Shown piece after piece: positions 1 through 7,826 of a stretch of 34,150 nt of DNA; the first letter of the stretch is position 1; each line of letters starts with the position of its first letter. Position numbers and translations under genes: made by a program. Source of the DNA: Dehalococcoidia bacterium (GTDB taxonomy: Bacteria > Chloroflexota > Dehalococcoidia > GIF9 > AB-539-J10); contig SOHS01000160.1 in NCBI GenBank assembly GCA_004377135.1, positions 1-34,150 on the forward strand, written 5' to 3'. The notes under the pieces were generated by a model, which had not been told where the DNA came from, searched no databases, and saw nothing but the letters and a program-made list of their open reading frames with translations.

Positions 1-2
1 GC

Positions 3-608
3 ATGAGCCAGCGGGATATTGAGTATCAGGAGAAGGTGCTGGAGCGGATACTGGAGGAAACCGGGGGCTGGAAAGTCAAGAAGTGGCTGGAGCCGGAAAT
101 GGAGCAGTTTGCGCTATTGTACCTGCTCAGGCTGGGCAAGAAGAATCTGAACTTCGTCTATACCGGTGGTTGGATAGGCGGCTTCATGCAGGGCGGCACA
201 CCGGATTTCTTGAGTAAATACCGACAGGTCGCTGAAGATGCGACCAGAGAATACCAGGAGAAGGGATTACTGGTGGACTGCGGCGACAATTCAATGATGG
301 GGTCCATGGGCTCCATCAGCGGCGGAGGAAACTGCGGGTGGGAACAGTTCAGTTTTTATGATGTGGCCGACAAGGTATCGACTGCCGCCGCCGTAGAGTG
401 GATGAAGCACTGTATACAAGAAGAAGCCAGGCATAATATCCCGCCCGGGAAGGAAAGCATGTACCTTGCTGTGGGTAAAACGCACGAGGAACTGCAGCAA
501 GATCTGGCCAAGCAGCCAGCCACACACACCTGGCAGCGTAAGATTAAACAGGCGATAGACCCTAATAATCTTGGTGACCGGATGTATCCCACTCTTGACG
601 AGAGGTAA
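3..608 (+). CDS. FAD-linked oxidase, C-terminal part (5' end outside window)
   Basis: This is the last 201 codons of a larger gene that is open to the left edge of the window. The ending, DPNNLGDRMYPTLDE, is the usual C-terminus of GlcD/vanillyl-alcohol-oxidase-type flavoproteins, in which an N-terminal FAD-binding domain of the PCMH fold is followed by an FAD-oxidase C-terminal domain. Only that second domain is visible, so the substrate cannot be read. Family members are about 450-550 residues and oxidise hydroxy acids or aromatic alcohols. A glycine-rich stretch (GSMGSISGGGNCGWEQF, near residue 100) lies in the region that usually faces the substrate cavity. The gene ends four bases before the decayed recombinase on the other strand, so the two meet tail to tail. 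The family call is fairly safe; the in-frame ATG at position 3 is almost certainly internal. Confidence 0.7.
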   Translation: MSQRDIEYQEKVLERILEETGGWKVKKWLEPEMEQFALLYLLRLGKKNLNFVYTGGWIGGFMQGGTPDFLSKYRQVAEDATREYQEKGLLVDCGDNSMMGSMGSISGGGNCGWEQFSFYDVADKVSTAAAVEWMKHCIQEEARHNIPPGKESMYLAVGKTHEELQQDLAKQPATHTWQRKIKQAIDPNNLGDRMYPTLDER

Positions 609-611
609 AAT

Positions 612-961
612 AAGCTAGACGAACTTTTTGCCTTGGAAAACTCAAGCAAAGAATAGAGCGTGTTATTTAACTCTGCTGCCTTGCGTGAGGGTGACTCTGA
701 CCTGTTTCCCTGTTTACGCCAGCGATTCGCCTCCCTTCTAACGTAGCCGAGAAATTCTCTGATGTGCCACTCTTTAAGAAGCCTGATATCGTCAGACCAT
801 GCTTGCTTTTCAGCATACCATAGGAAACGACTCAGAATGCCACGGTAGTGTTCTACCGTGTGGTGGCTTAATCCCTCGGTCTGGTGGGTAAAGAGATAGC
901 CTTTGACCAAAGATTTGAGGGATGTACCTCGCGGTACCTCTAATTTGATTGATTTGAGCAT
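612..961 (-). pseudogene. Tyrosine recombinase (integrase), N-terminal relic
   Basis: The first 95 or so residues from the ATG at 961 look like the SAM-like core-binding domain of a phage-type tyrosine recombinase: an opening LVKGYLFTHQTEGLSHHTVEHY, then RGILSRFLWYAE and REFLGYV. After the sequence RSESPSRKAAE the usual helix (STVxHYYRALxxFFNW) is missing in frame. A neighbouring frame reads HALFF-x-VFQGKKF but carries stops, so the gene has frameshifted and decayed. No catalytic domain (R..HxxR..Y) follows; the frame simply runs into the antisense of the FAD oxidase. It begins 115 bp beyond the 3' end of tRNA-Pro(TGG) on the same strand, the typical place for an integrase that used that tRNA as its target. 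It is not expected to be functional. Confidence 0.6.
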
Positions 962-1075
962 AATTCATTGCGCGGACCCGCCCCAGAAAAGACCATGAGG
1001 TCTAAACCCTTACTTATTCATATTTAGTTTCCTAAGAGAGCCATGAGATCTAAATCTCTTGTTTCCAGTTTATGG

Positions 1076-1148
1076 TCGGGGTGAGAGGATTTGAACCTCC
1101 GACCTCATGGTCCCAAACCATGCGCGCTAGCCGCTGCGCCACACCCCG
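1076..1148 (-). tRNA. tRNA-Pro (anticodon TGG)
   Basis: Read on the minus strand, the acceptor arms CGGGGTG and CACCCCG pair, with discriminator A at 1076. The anticodon stem-loop is CATGG-TTTGGGA-CCATG, giving anticodon TGG. The T arm contains GGTTCAAATCC. CCA is not encoded. The 29 bases at the 3' end (1076-1104) recur exactly at 33693-33721 in a broken tRNA-Pro. Confidence 0.95.
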
Positions 1149-1211
1149 TATAGCTAAGTATTATAGTAGGTAAGCAGAATTGAAGCAATCAAACTTGCTC
1201 ATTAGAAGAAA

Positions 1212-2147
1212 TCAAGTTGAAAAACAGGCTACCTTTGCCTTGAGTTTGGCATATTCTTCATTTACATGCTCTTGAATTTTTTCAATCTCCTCATCCAGCA
1301 AATGACGGAACCGGCCTTGCGTCTTCAAGTATTCCTCGACCGGTTTAAGCTTGGGGCGATCAATATTTAATTTATACCGGCCATTTTCCACTTCATAGAG
1401 AGGGAAGATGCCTGTCTCTACGGCAAGCCGACCTATCTCAATCGCTAAATCAGTGGCATGTCTCCAGCCTGTTGGGCAAGGAGAGAATATATGGACATAA
1501 GCTGGCCCTTTGATATCCCCACCCTTTTTAACCTTGTTCATCAAATCGAAAGGATAGCCGGGAGAGGCTGTGGCTACGTAAGGGATATTATGGGCGACAG
1601 CAATTTCAGGCAGGTTCTTCTTCCAGGTGGTCTGGCCAATGCTCAGCTTGCCCGCAGGTGCCGTGGTAGTCGAAGCTCCATAAGGAGTAGCACTTGACCT
1701 CTGGATCCCGGTATTCATATAGGCTTCGTTATCAAAACAGAGATACAAAAAGTCATGGTTTCTTTCAAATGCTCCAGACAAAGCTTGAATTCCTATGTCA
1801 GTTGTCCCGCCGTCTCCAGCCACAGCCACACATTTGATATTCTTCTCAGGCGTCTTGCCCTTCTTCATCAAAATCTTTAATCCTGCTTCTATGCCCGAAG
1901 CTGTGGCAGCAGTGTTCTCAAACAGTGTATGTATCCAAGGAACCCTCCATGAGGTGACGGGAAGTGGCGAAGTACAGACCTCCGTGCACCCGGTAGCATT
2001 GGCAATTATTACATGCCTTCCCAATGCTTTGCAGGCAAGCCTCAGTGCCAAAGCTTCGCCACAGCCAGTACAAAACGTATGCCCCTGAGCTAGAAACTCC
2101 TCGGTTGTTACGAAGTTTTTGCCAAACTTTATAGATTGCCCCTCCAT
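1212..2147 (-). CDS. porB: Pyruvate:ferredoxin oxidoreductase, beta subunit
   Basis: The thiamine-pyrophosphate subunit of a four-subunit 2-oxoacid:ferredoxin oxidoreductase, which converts pyruvate and CoA to acetyl-CoA and CO2 while reducing ferredoxin (and can run in reverse for carbon fixation). At 311 residues it has the normal length for archaeal/anaerobe-type PorB. The TPP-binding motif starts GDGG at residues 111-114 and ends near NEAYMNTG. Cysteines C26 and C29 (FCTGCGE), C54 (NATGC) and C224 (FSPCPTGW) match the ligands of the cluster next to TPP. It is last in the porGDAB operon, with its ATG 4 bp past the porA stop and a GGGGGT ribosome site 7 bases upstream. The pairing with a PorA carrying PITPQ makes pyruvate the likeliest substrate, but other 2-oxoacids are not excluded. 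Confidence 0.93.
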   Translation of the reverse strand: MEGQSIKFGKNFVTTEEFLAQGHTFCTGCGEALALRLACKALGRHVIIANATGCTEVCTSPLPVTSWRVPWIHTLFENTAATASGIEAGLKILMKKGKTPEKNIKCVAVAGDGGTTDIGIQALSGAFERNHDFLYLCFDNEAYMNTGIQRSSATPYGASTTTAPAGKLSIGQTTWKKNLPEIAVAHNIPYVATASPGYPFDLMNKVKKGGDIKGPAYVHIFSPCPTGWRHATDLAIEIGRLAVETGIFPLYEVENGRYKLNIDRPKLKPVEEYLKTQGRFRHLLDEEIEKIQEHVNEEYAKLKAKVACFST

Positions 2148-2150
2148 TTC

Positions 2151-3347
2151 TTACCCCCTTATGTCTGTTACCTTGCCTCTTATGCCCACTGTCTCATATA
2201 ATTCCTCTGACCCATTTTCCGCGATTTCTCGACCCCGGTCAATAACATACTCAAAATCCTTTGCCGACATGTCCCTTCCACCTAAACCACCTATAAAACT
2301 CACAACCTTTGGCCTTTGCTTTTCATCATATAAGGTTGACCTGATTTCAGAAGAAACTGGTCCTCCCGGACCCCCGAAGGAGATACAACGGTCAAAAACG
2401 ATAAGAATTTCGGCACTCTTCACCGCCTGGCGAAGTTCCTTGAATGGGAAAGGTCTCCAAAGACGCAAGTTGATAAGTCCTACAGATTCTCCTCTATCCT
2501 TCTTCGCATCTATGACAGTCTTTGCTGTTTCACTAAAACTTCCCATAGTCAGAAGCAACGTTTTAGCTCCTTCTGTTTTATAGGGTTCGACGGGGTGATA
2601 ATAGCGGCCAAAGATGTCTCCTAATTCTTCGAACCCCTTAATTACCACTGCCTTGGATTTCCTGAGAGCCACCTCCTGAGCCACCTTCGCCTCCGAATAT
2701 ACGTCGGGCGGCGCGAACGCCCCAAGGGTCATCGGCTTATCGGGATCTAAAGCAAAAGGATAGTGAAACTTGGGGAGAAATTTATCCACTTCTTCTTGCT
2801 CTGGCAAAATAACCGGCTCTGTTACGTGAGTGAGGTGAAATCCGTCCAAATGAACCATGACTGGCAAAAGAACTCCTGCGTCTTCACCAACACGAAATGC
2901 CCAAAGAGTCATATCAAATGCCTCCTGGCTATTCTGGCAAAATACCTGGATCCAGCCGGTATCCCTGACAGACATGGCATCGGAGTGGTCTCCCCAAATA
3001 CTCAGCGGTGCGGATAAAGCTCGGTTGGCCACCGTCATAACCACTGGCAGTCGCATGGCTGAGGCGACGTATAGGACATTGTGCATATATTCCAATCCTG
3101 GACCTGCAGTGGCAGTGAAAGTTCTTGCCCCTACCGCAGCAGCTCCAACGCAGGTGCTCATGGCTGAGTGCTCCGATTCAACCGGTATATAAGCTGCGTC
3201 TAATTCTCCATTAGCTACCATCTCGGCAAGCCGCTCAGGGATATGTGTCTGGGGCGTTATAGGATACGCTGCAATAACATCAACGTCAGCCATCCTGGCT
3301 GCTTCGGCAGCAGCATGTGAGGCCTCTAACCCTATTCTTTCACTCAT
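2151..3347 (-). CDS. porA: Pyruvate:ferredoxin oxidoreductase, alpha subunit
   Basis: The 398-residue alpha subunit forms the active site with PorB. The N-terminal pyrimidine-binding domain has AAYPITPQTHIPE (about residues 26-38) followed by VESEHSAMSTCVGAAAVGART and the TATAGPGLEYM segment, all typical of PorA. The C-terminal transketolase-like domain includes TMGSFSETAK and LRLWRPFP. The start ATG overlaps the porD stop by four bases (ATGA), which suggests translational coupling. Gene order gamma-delta-alpha-beta is the common arrangement for heterotetrameric POR in anaerobes. No frameshift or missing motif is seen. Confidence 0.94.
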   Translation of the reverse strand: MSERIGLEASHAAAEAARMADVDVIAAYPITPQTHIPERLAEMVANGELDAAYIPVESEHSAMSTCVGAAAVGARTFTATAGPGLEYMHNVLYVASAMRLPVVMTVANRALSAPLSIWGDHSDAMSVRDTGWIQVFCQNSQEAFDMTLWAFRVGEDAGVLLPVMVHLDGFHLTHVTEPVILPEQEEVDKFLPKFHYPFALDPDKPMTLGAFAPPDVYSEAKVAQEVALRKSKAVVIKGFEELGDIFGRYYHPVEPYKTEGAKTLLLTMGSFSETAKTVIDAKKDRGESVGLINLRLWRPFPFKELRQAVKSAEILIVFDRCISFGGPGGPVSSEIRSTLYDEKQRPKVVSFIGGLGGRDMSAKDFEYVIDRGREIAENGSEELYETVGIRGKVTDIRG

Positions 3348-3652
3348 TTTTCCTCCTCCTCTATCATAGTTATAGCCCCCTTAGGACACACTTTGGCACA
3401 AATGCCGCAGCCTTTACAGTAGAAAAGGTCGTTTTCATAGTATCCATCCTCGAGAGGCTTTATGGCTGCATCAGGACAATGAAGCCAACATAGGCCACAT
3501 TTGTTACATTTTTCTTTATCAACTATCGGCCTTTGGGTCCTCCAATCTCCTGTCTCACGCAGCGCAGCATTCCCTGCTTCTGTAATCACATTGCCAACTT
3601 CCATGTCTCTCCAGGTAAAATCAGGCCCCGTTTTTAGCCTCTTCTCCGTCAT
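3344..3652 (-). CDS. porD: Pyruvate:ferredoxin oxidoreductase, delta subunit (2x[4Fe-4S])
   Basis: A 102-residue ferredoxin-like subunit. Two CxxCxxCxxxCP motifs are present: C49, C52, C55, C59 (CNKCGLCWLHCP) and C79, C82, C85, C89 (CKGCGICAKVCP). They bind two [4Fe-4S] clusters that carry electrons from the TPP site in PorB to external ferredoxin. The roughly 45-residue N-terminal extension before the first motif is normal for PorD. The gene sits 3 bp after porG and overlaps porA by four bases, so the whole operon is likely translated as a coupled unit. Confidence 0.93.
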   Translation of the reverse strand: MTEKRLKTGPDFTWRDMEVGNVITEAGNAALRETGDWRTQRPIVDKEKCNKCGLCWLHCPDAAIKPLEDGYYENDLFYCKGCGICAKVCPKGAITMIEEEEK

Positions 3653-3655
3653 TCC

Positions 3656-4213
3656 TTACTCCTTTATTACAATTTCCTTGTAAGCCCTTTCCACTGCCTC
3701 GATATTTCCCTTAGCCCGTGCCCCAAAGCGCTCCTGCAATTGCTCAACCAGTGATTCCATCTTGACCATCTCGGTAATTTTTAGCAGTGCGCCTATCATA
3801 GCGGTGTTAGTGATGGGCACCCCGATAGTTTCTCCGGCGATTTTCTTAGCGTTAACTGTAGCTACAGGCCACTTATACCCAAATTCAGACTTCAGTTCAG
3901 CGGGCGATTTCCTGGAATTGATGATAACCTTGCCCGTATCCTTGAGCCCTGAGGTCACATCTACAGCACGAAGCAGCCCTGGGTCGAGCACAACTACTAC
4001 ATCAGGCTCATAGATAGGCGTTCTGGTCCTGATAGATTCATTGCTTATCCTCAGGAAAGCAAGGACTGGCGCTCCCCTCCTCTCGGGGCCAAAGCTAGGG
4101 AATGACTGAGCATATTTCCCTTCGCTTATAGCAGCACGAGCAACTAATTCTGCTGAAGTCACTGCTCCCATCCCTCCCCGACCATGCCATCTTACCTCAA
4201 GAAGCTCAGCCAT
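3656..4213 (-). CDS. porG: Pyruvate:ferredoxin oxidoreductase, gamma subunit
   Basis: First gene of the por operon, 185 residues. The N-terminus EVRWHGRGGMGAVTSAELVARAA is the signature of the 2-oxoacid ferredoxin oxidoreductase gamma domain, which takes part in CoA binding. Later motifs include SFPSFGPERRGAPV and TNTAMIGALLKI. A strong ribosome site (GGGAGGTG) lies 8-10 bases before the ATG at 4213. No convincing promoter could be assigned: a TATAAT at 4230-4235 on this strand would leave almost no leader and overlaps the ribosome site. Nothing in the gene is unusual. Confidence 0.93.
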   Translation of the reverse strand: MAELLEVRWHGRGGMGAVTSAELVARAAISEGKYAQSFPSFGPERRGAPVLAFLRISNESIRTRTPIYEPDVVVVLDPGLLRAVDVTSGLKDTGKVIINSRKSPAELKSEFGYKWPVATVNAKKIAGETIGVPITNTAMIGALLKITEMVKMESLVEQLQERFGARAKGNIEAVERAYKEIVIKE

Positions 4214-4400
4214 AACTTAACACCTCCCTATTATACAAAGAGATTGCTCAGTTTTGATTTCTTGTTCCATTCTGGGTATTTTTGTAGCTGCTTGATTTAC
4301 CAGGTCCGGTCTCCCACTAGACTCTCACCTCACCAAATCTGTGATTTTGTGGGGCAAAATAAATTGGGCAACTACATTTTTAAACAGCCTAATTACAAAC

Positions 4401-4472
4401 TGCCCCTGAAGGGACTCGAACCCTTGCACCTGGCTCCGGAGGCCAGCGCTCTCTCCTCTGAGCTACAGGGGC
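4401..4472 (-). tRNA. tRNA-Arg (anticodon CCG)
   Basis: On the minus strand the acceptor pair GCCCCTG/CAGGGGC closes the cloverleaf, with discriminator A. The D arm is GCTC...GAGC, the anticodon arm CTGGC-CTCCGGA-GCCAG gives CCG, and the T arm is AAGGG-TTCGAGT-CCCTT. CCA is not encoded. The gene lies between porG and the exchanger gene, and appears intact. Confidence 0.94.
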
Positions 4473-4494
4473 TGCTTAATTCTCACATAGTGTA

Positions 4495-5502
4495 TCACAA
4501 ACCAATTCCTGAATTAAATAAGGCATAAGCGCCAAGGATATAGAGCACGATTAAAGCGGGGGCATACCAGCTAGCTACCCGAAAAACTTTGCGCCTTTGC
4601 CGAAACCTCAGCCCGACAATAACCAGAAGGCTCATCATCACTGCTACAGCGGCAATAATAAGATGACTTTTCGATACTGCGGAAAGAATAAACCCCTGAC
4701 CATAGGCAAGGTCAACCGGGACAATCATAGCAATATCAAGCATATTGGCGCCTAATATATCAGCCACTGCCAAATCTATGGCACCCATACGGAGGGCAGT
4801 AATAGCAACCACTAACTCCGGTGCCGAGGTAGTAATCGCCAGAAATAAAGTCCCGACAAATGTGCTACCCCAACCAGTAGTCTCAGTGATTTCATCACCA
4901 ATGAATGACAGCCATATTCCAGCAGCAATCACTGCTGCTGCCGCCAGAGCAAATCTGATGCACACTGTTCTTGTAGTAAACTTATCGTACCGGAGAGCGG
5001 TAGTTGGAGCAGCATGCACTCTCTGCCCGCGTTCGCGTCGTAACATCCACCACATCCCCAGCAAATACAGTATAAGAATAACAATGCTTGGTATCCCTAT
5101 CCAGCCCGACTCCAAAAAAGGAAATCTGCCTGCGGCGATTATGCCTGCGGCGGCAATGGCAATGAGCAATGCTCCCCAGCCAGCCGTTATCACATGCCTC
5201 GGGCTTGCCAGGGATAAGACCGGGGTACGCGAGTGAAGAATATCGAGTACAGCTAAGATAGAAAGGTTGAAACAACAGCTTCCAAGAAGCGTGCCCAAAG
5301 CTAAATCAGCCGAGTGAACCAGTGCTACAGAACTGACTGCAGTGACAAGTTCCGGCATGGTGGTAATAGCAGCAATAAGCACCAGCCCTATCCATATCCG
5401 CCCCAAGCCCGTCTTCTCGGCGATAGCATCCCCATATTGAGCTAGCTTTGTGCCGGCAAATAAGATAACGGCCAGGCAGAGAACAAACTTGAACCAAATC
5501 AA
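4495..5502 (-). CDS. Na+/Ca2+ exchanger-type cation antiporter (CaCA family)
   Basis: An integral membrane protein of 335 residues with about ten hydrophobic segments and the two inverted alpha repeats of the CaCA family. Alpha-1 (about residues 38-90) reads GLVLIAAITTMPELV...GTLLGSCCFN and alpha-2 (about 215-270) reads GTLFLAITTSAPELV...DILGANMLD. The glutamate in each PELV and the polar residues of GS/GA-N are the known ion ligands. Such proteins usually swap Na+ or H+ for Ca2+ across the cytoplasmic membrane; the exact ions cannot be read. Between the repeats is a basic loop (MLRRERGQRV). The start is TTG at 5502 because AGGAG lies six bases before it and no ATG fits better. It appears to be transcribed alone. 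Confidence 0.85.
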   Translation of the reverse strand: MIWFKFVLCLAVILFAGTKLAQYGDAIAEKTGLGRIWIGLVLIAAITTMPELVTAVSSVALVHSADLALGTLLGSCCFNLSILAVLDILHSRTPVLSLASPRHVITAGWGALLIAIAAAGIIAAGRFPFLESGWIGIPSIVILILYLLGMWWMLRRERGQRVHAAPTTALRYDKFTTRTVCIRFALAAAAVIAAGIWLSFIGDEITETTGWGSTFVGTLFLAITTSAPELVVAITALRMGAIDLAVADILGANMLDIAMIVPVDLAYGQGFILSAVSKSHLIIAAVAVMMSLLVIVGLRFRQRRKVFRVASWYAPALIVLYILGAYALFNSGIGL

Positions 5503-5594
5503 AGACTGCTCCTGTAACCTAGTAAAGTAGTGTAATCATACTACATAGGAGGGAAGCCTGCCAAGAATCATCTAATCAAGGATACCCTGTATGG

Positions 5595-5600
5595 TATAAT
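5595..5600 (+). promoter_or_regulatory. -10 box left in front of the broken tRNA-Ser
   Basis: A perfect TATAAT ends 15 bases before the tRNA-Ser 5' half at 5616, the usual spacing for a tRNA promoter. No good -35 is seen. No similar box is apparent before the intact copy at 11477. This supports the left copy being the original chromosomal 5' end of the tRNA gene. Confidence 0.45.
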
Positions 5601-5615
5601 TGGCTATGCAATCAA

Positions 5616-5654
5616 GGAGAGGTGACCGAGTGGTTTATGGTGCCGCTCTCGAAA
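5616..5654 (+). repeat. tRNA-Ser(CGA) 5' half: left attachment site of island
   Basis: These 39 bases are identical to 11477-11515, the 5' half of the intact tRNA-Ser(CGA), from the acceptor stem through the last base of the anticodon loop (CTCGAAA). From 5655 the sequence has no tRNA character. An element that recombines in the anticodon loop and restores the tRNA with its own copy of the 5' half would leave this pattern. The matching right end is at 11477. Confidence 0.85.
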
Positions 5655-6155
5655 TTTGTCAGCAGTTGTCACGAACGGTCACTTTACGTTCAAATTAGAA
5701 CTTTTGTGTCAATCACCCGAAACCCGTTTTGTTCGTAAAATACCAACTGGTAACAACCAGTTTCACTATGTCTATTAGCAAATTATTAGCAAAATTCTAG
5801 CTTTGGTTTATGCGTGAGACAATGACAACAAGGGACTAACAACATACCATAGCAATAAAAACAGCAACGTGGATAACAACTATATATCTAACTAGACGTG
5901 ATATGGAATTTTCAGCTAGGGATTGATGTAGTGTTGAGATGTCTGTGGACAGTGAAGTTTGAGGACGGCTTGAGGCTGTATTGTAGGATTGAACAATCCG
6001 CTATTTTGCCACGCCAGAGTCAACAAGACAGGCGTTCGCGTGATTTCATCCTCACGTGTACTCTGGCAGAAAGGACGTCGCATATCTGACCCCGAATCAT
6101 ATTTGCCCGTTTATGTGTTTAATCGGAGTTCAGAAGCAGATATTTGTGCGGGTGC
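5655..6155. other. Non-coding left end of the island
   Basis: No open frame here has recognisable protein similarity. The one structure of note is a 22-base stretch at 5773-5794 that recurs exactly at 11416-11437, just after the integrase stop and 40 bp before the intact tRNA. Both copies are followed within 40 bases by AGCTTTGG. They could be integrase arm sites, or the left copy may be a scar from an earlier element. Confidence 0.5.
5773..5794 (+). repeat. 22-bp direct repeat, island left copy (partner 11416-11437)
   Basis: An exact match to 11416-11437. Each copy contains the AT-rich word ATTAGCAA twice. It lies 118 bp inside the left boundary. A role as a recombinase arm-binding site is inferred from position alone. 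Confidence 0.6.
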
Positions 6156-7121
6156 TCACATTCTAGTGAAAGTCCGTTTGCCTTTGAGATGCCGATATAT
6201 TTTATTGAAATCCATGGTATACTCGAGGTCGTCAACTTCTATTTTTCTCTGACCTTTGATATCGATATTATGTATAATTAATAGCTCTTCATTGAAATGA
6301 GATGCTTGTACAATATTAATACCGGACGGTGCCCATAGGCCCGAGCCTCCCCAAAACTTAGTCCCACTAATTGTGTGAACGCCGACAGAATTACATGCAA
6401 TAGTCCAGACTTGATTCGTTGCAGAACGCGACGATAAAAGCATATCCCAGAGCATCCCATAGTATGTGTCAGTATGAATATTCATCGTCGGATATTCCCT
6501 CGTACCTGTTCCCTTCCAAGATGCGACCTGCACAACTGCGTCAATTTGGTCAATCTTAGAGTATTCCTGTAACAATTGTGAAAAGCAATAATCATAACAG
6601 GTCGTAAATCCAAATCTTCCCCATTTCGTGTCTATCACGAGTCTATCATCTAGACCCGATCTGGTATAGATCTTTTCTATTCCTGGTAGCATGATTTTGT
6701 CGTAGATATAATCTTCTTTCATATAATCAACGGTTCTATTCAAGATATAGGTAGAATTGAGATATTTCCTGTGATGGCCACTAGAGCCCTTCCTAATATT
6801 ATTGAAGACAATGTAGTTAAGGTCATCATCAAGCATTGGGAAAAGCATATCTGTAATCCAGTCATGGTGCCTTTCAATTACAGCTGAATTCATATAGTCC
6901 CTGCATTCCTGTTGGTTCTCCCAGAAATAACCGGACAAACAAAACTCAGGGAAAACGACCATATTAACTTTCTTTTCTTTGAAAACCGCCATCGTCTCAA
7001 GGATCTTCCTTTTGTTTCTTTCTATTCCAGGAACTACCGCATGAATATTCGCTATTCCAATGGATAGAGAGTTTTCGCCCGGGGCAAATGCTCGCTCTCT
7101 GATACTAATACTACTACTCAT
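6156..7121 (-). CDS. Nitrilase-superfamily carbon-nitrogen hydrolase
   Basis: 321 residues. The Glu-Lys-Cys catalytic triad of the nitrilase superfamily is complete: E59 in VVFPEFCLSGY, K142 in YDKIMLPG and C175 in GFTTCYDYCF. Members hydrolyse amides, nitriles or carbamates through a cysteine thioester. The sequence does not show which subfamily this is, though the soluble single-domain build and the lack of a membrane segment exclude apolipoprotein N-acyltransferase. It is a single gene on the minus strand near the left end of the island, with 500 bp of non-coding DNA behind it. The first 20 residues (SSSISIRERAFAPG) are an unusual leader before the beta strand that normally starts the fold; a later start is possible. 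Substrate unknown. Confidence 0.82.
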   Translation of the reverse strand: MSSSISIRERAFAPGENSLSIGIANIHAVVPGIERNKRKILETMAVFKEKKVNMVVFPEFCLSGYFWENQQECRDYMNSAVIERHHDWITDMLFPMLDDDLNYIVFNNIRKGSSGHHRKYLNSTYILNRTVDYMKEDYIYDKIMLPGIEKIYTRSGLDDRLVIDTKWGRFGFTTCYDYCFSQLLQEYSKIDQIDAVVQVASWKGTGTREYPTMNIHTDTYYGMLWDMLLSSRSATNQVWTIACNSVGVHTISGTKFWGGSGLWAPSGINIVQASHFNEELLIIHNIDIKGQRKIEVDDLEYTMDFNKIYRHLKGKRTFTRM

Positions 7122-7274
7122 GATATTACCTCTATACCGCAGGTCTCATATTGTAGGCTAATCCTCTCAAAAGTACAAAGCCCTCCCTGTAAATAATCAA
7201 AATCTTATTCTTCATTCAAACACAATGGCTTATCGCAAGGGTATCGATTGGATCCAATATAGAGAATTATAGGA

Positions 7275-7463
7275 TTAGTGATGCTGGGATATAGTAATGG
7301 TGACAGTGTCCCCAGGCTTAACCACAGCTGGACTTACAATTAGGTTGGCTACTACAAATCCAGCCGGGCTATTGGTCAAAACCATGATGCCTATGATGAT
7401 GAAAAGCCCCACAAGCCAAGCTAACCCACCAATTAGCAACTTCTTTTTCACCGCCTTGTTCAT
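7275..7463 (-). CDS. Small membrane-anchored protein, probably a truncated CARDB-like protein
   Basis: 62 residues. A basic start (MNKAVKKK) is followed by one membrane segment (about residues 9-31, LLIGGLAWLVGLFIIIGIMV). The remainder, ANLIVSPAVVKPGDTVTITIS, matches the opening strand of CARDB/Ig-like adhesion domains, which normally run on for another 80 or more residues. Here the frame stops at QHH-TAA, so either the gene has been cut short or a short anchored stub is made. No clear ribosome site precedes the ATG. It lies between the nitrilase-like gene and a long gap, with no evident partner. Confidence 0.4.
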   Translation of the reverse strand: MNKAVKKKLLIGGLAWLVGLFIIIGIMVLTNSPAGFVVANLIVSPAVVKPGDTVTITISQHH

Positions 7464-7826
7464 AATAGAATCATAATCTGACTAGACTTCAAATAGGTTA
7501 CCATCGTGTGATATTAAACGGGTTAGTAGAGGTCGATGGAGGTCGTTTTGATGGAGATTAAGCAGGCTCGGTCTCCCTCTCAAATATGATTAAACGTTAC
7601 GGATTTACTTCAGGACACTCTTCTTGTTGGCAGGGTTAAACCTATCTTATAACTTAGTAGATTGATTATAATTTTTATCTATACAAGATGTTGATTAGGT
7701 CCGAACGAAATTATCAGAGAATAAGTTTAAAATATTTTAAAATAAAGCGTTTTTACGTTATTGTATAATCATCAAACATTTGGCACCGAACGCGACTAAT
7801 AAATAGATTAGGAGACATATATAAAA
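7464..7826. other. AT-rich intergenic region upstream of the amidohydrolase
   Basis: I see no gene here. The last 100 bases are strongly AT-rich and hold a TATAAT at 7764-7769, 58 bases before the amidohydrolase start, but no acceptable -35 is found, so a promoter there is only a suggestion. Confidence 0.4.

Noticed and set aside
990-1001. GACCATGAGGTC before the integrase relic matches the tRNA-Pro anticodon arm
   Set aside because: The 12-mer is itself a near-palindrome and the match does not extend, so it is not a credible attachment site.
1011-1025. 15-base match with 8912-8926
   Set aside because: AT-rich and short enough to occur by chance in 34 kb; no structure or mobile feature at either place.
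4230-4235. TATAAT as the por promoter
   Set aside because: It would place the transcript start within the ribosome site, and no -35 is found at the right distance.
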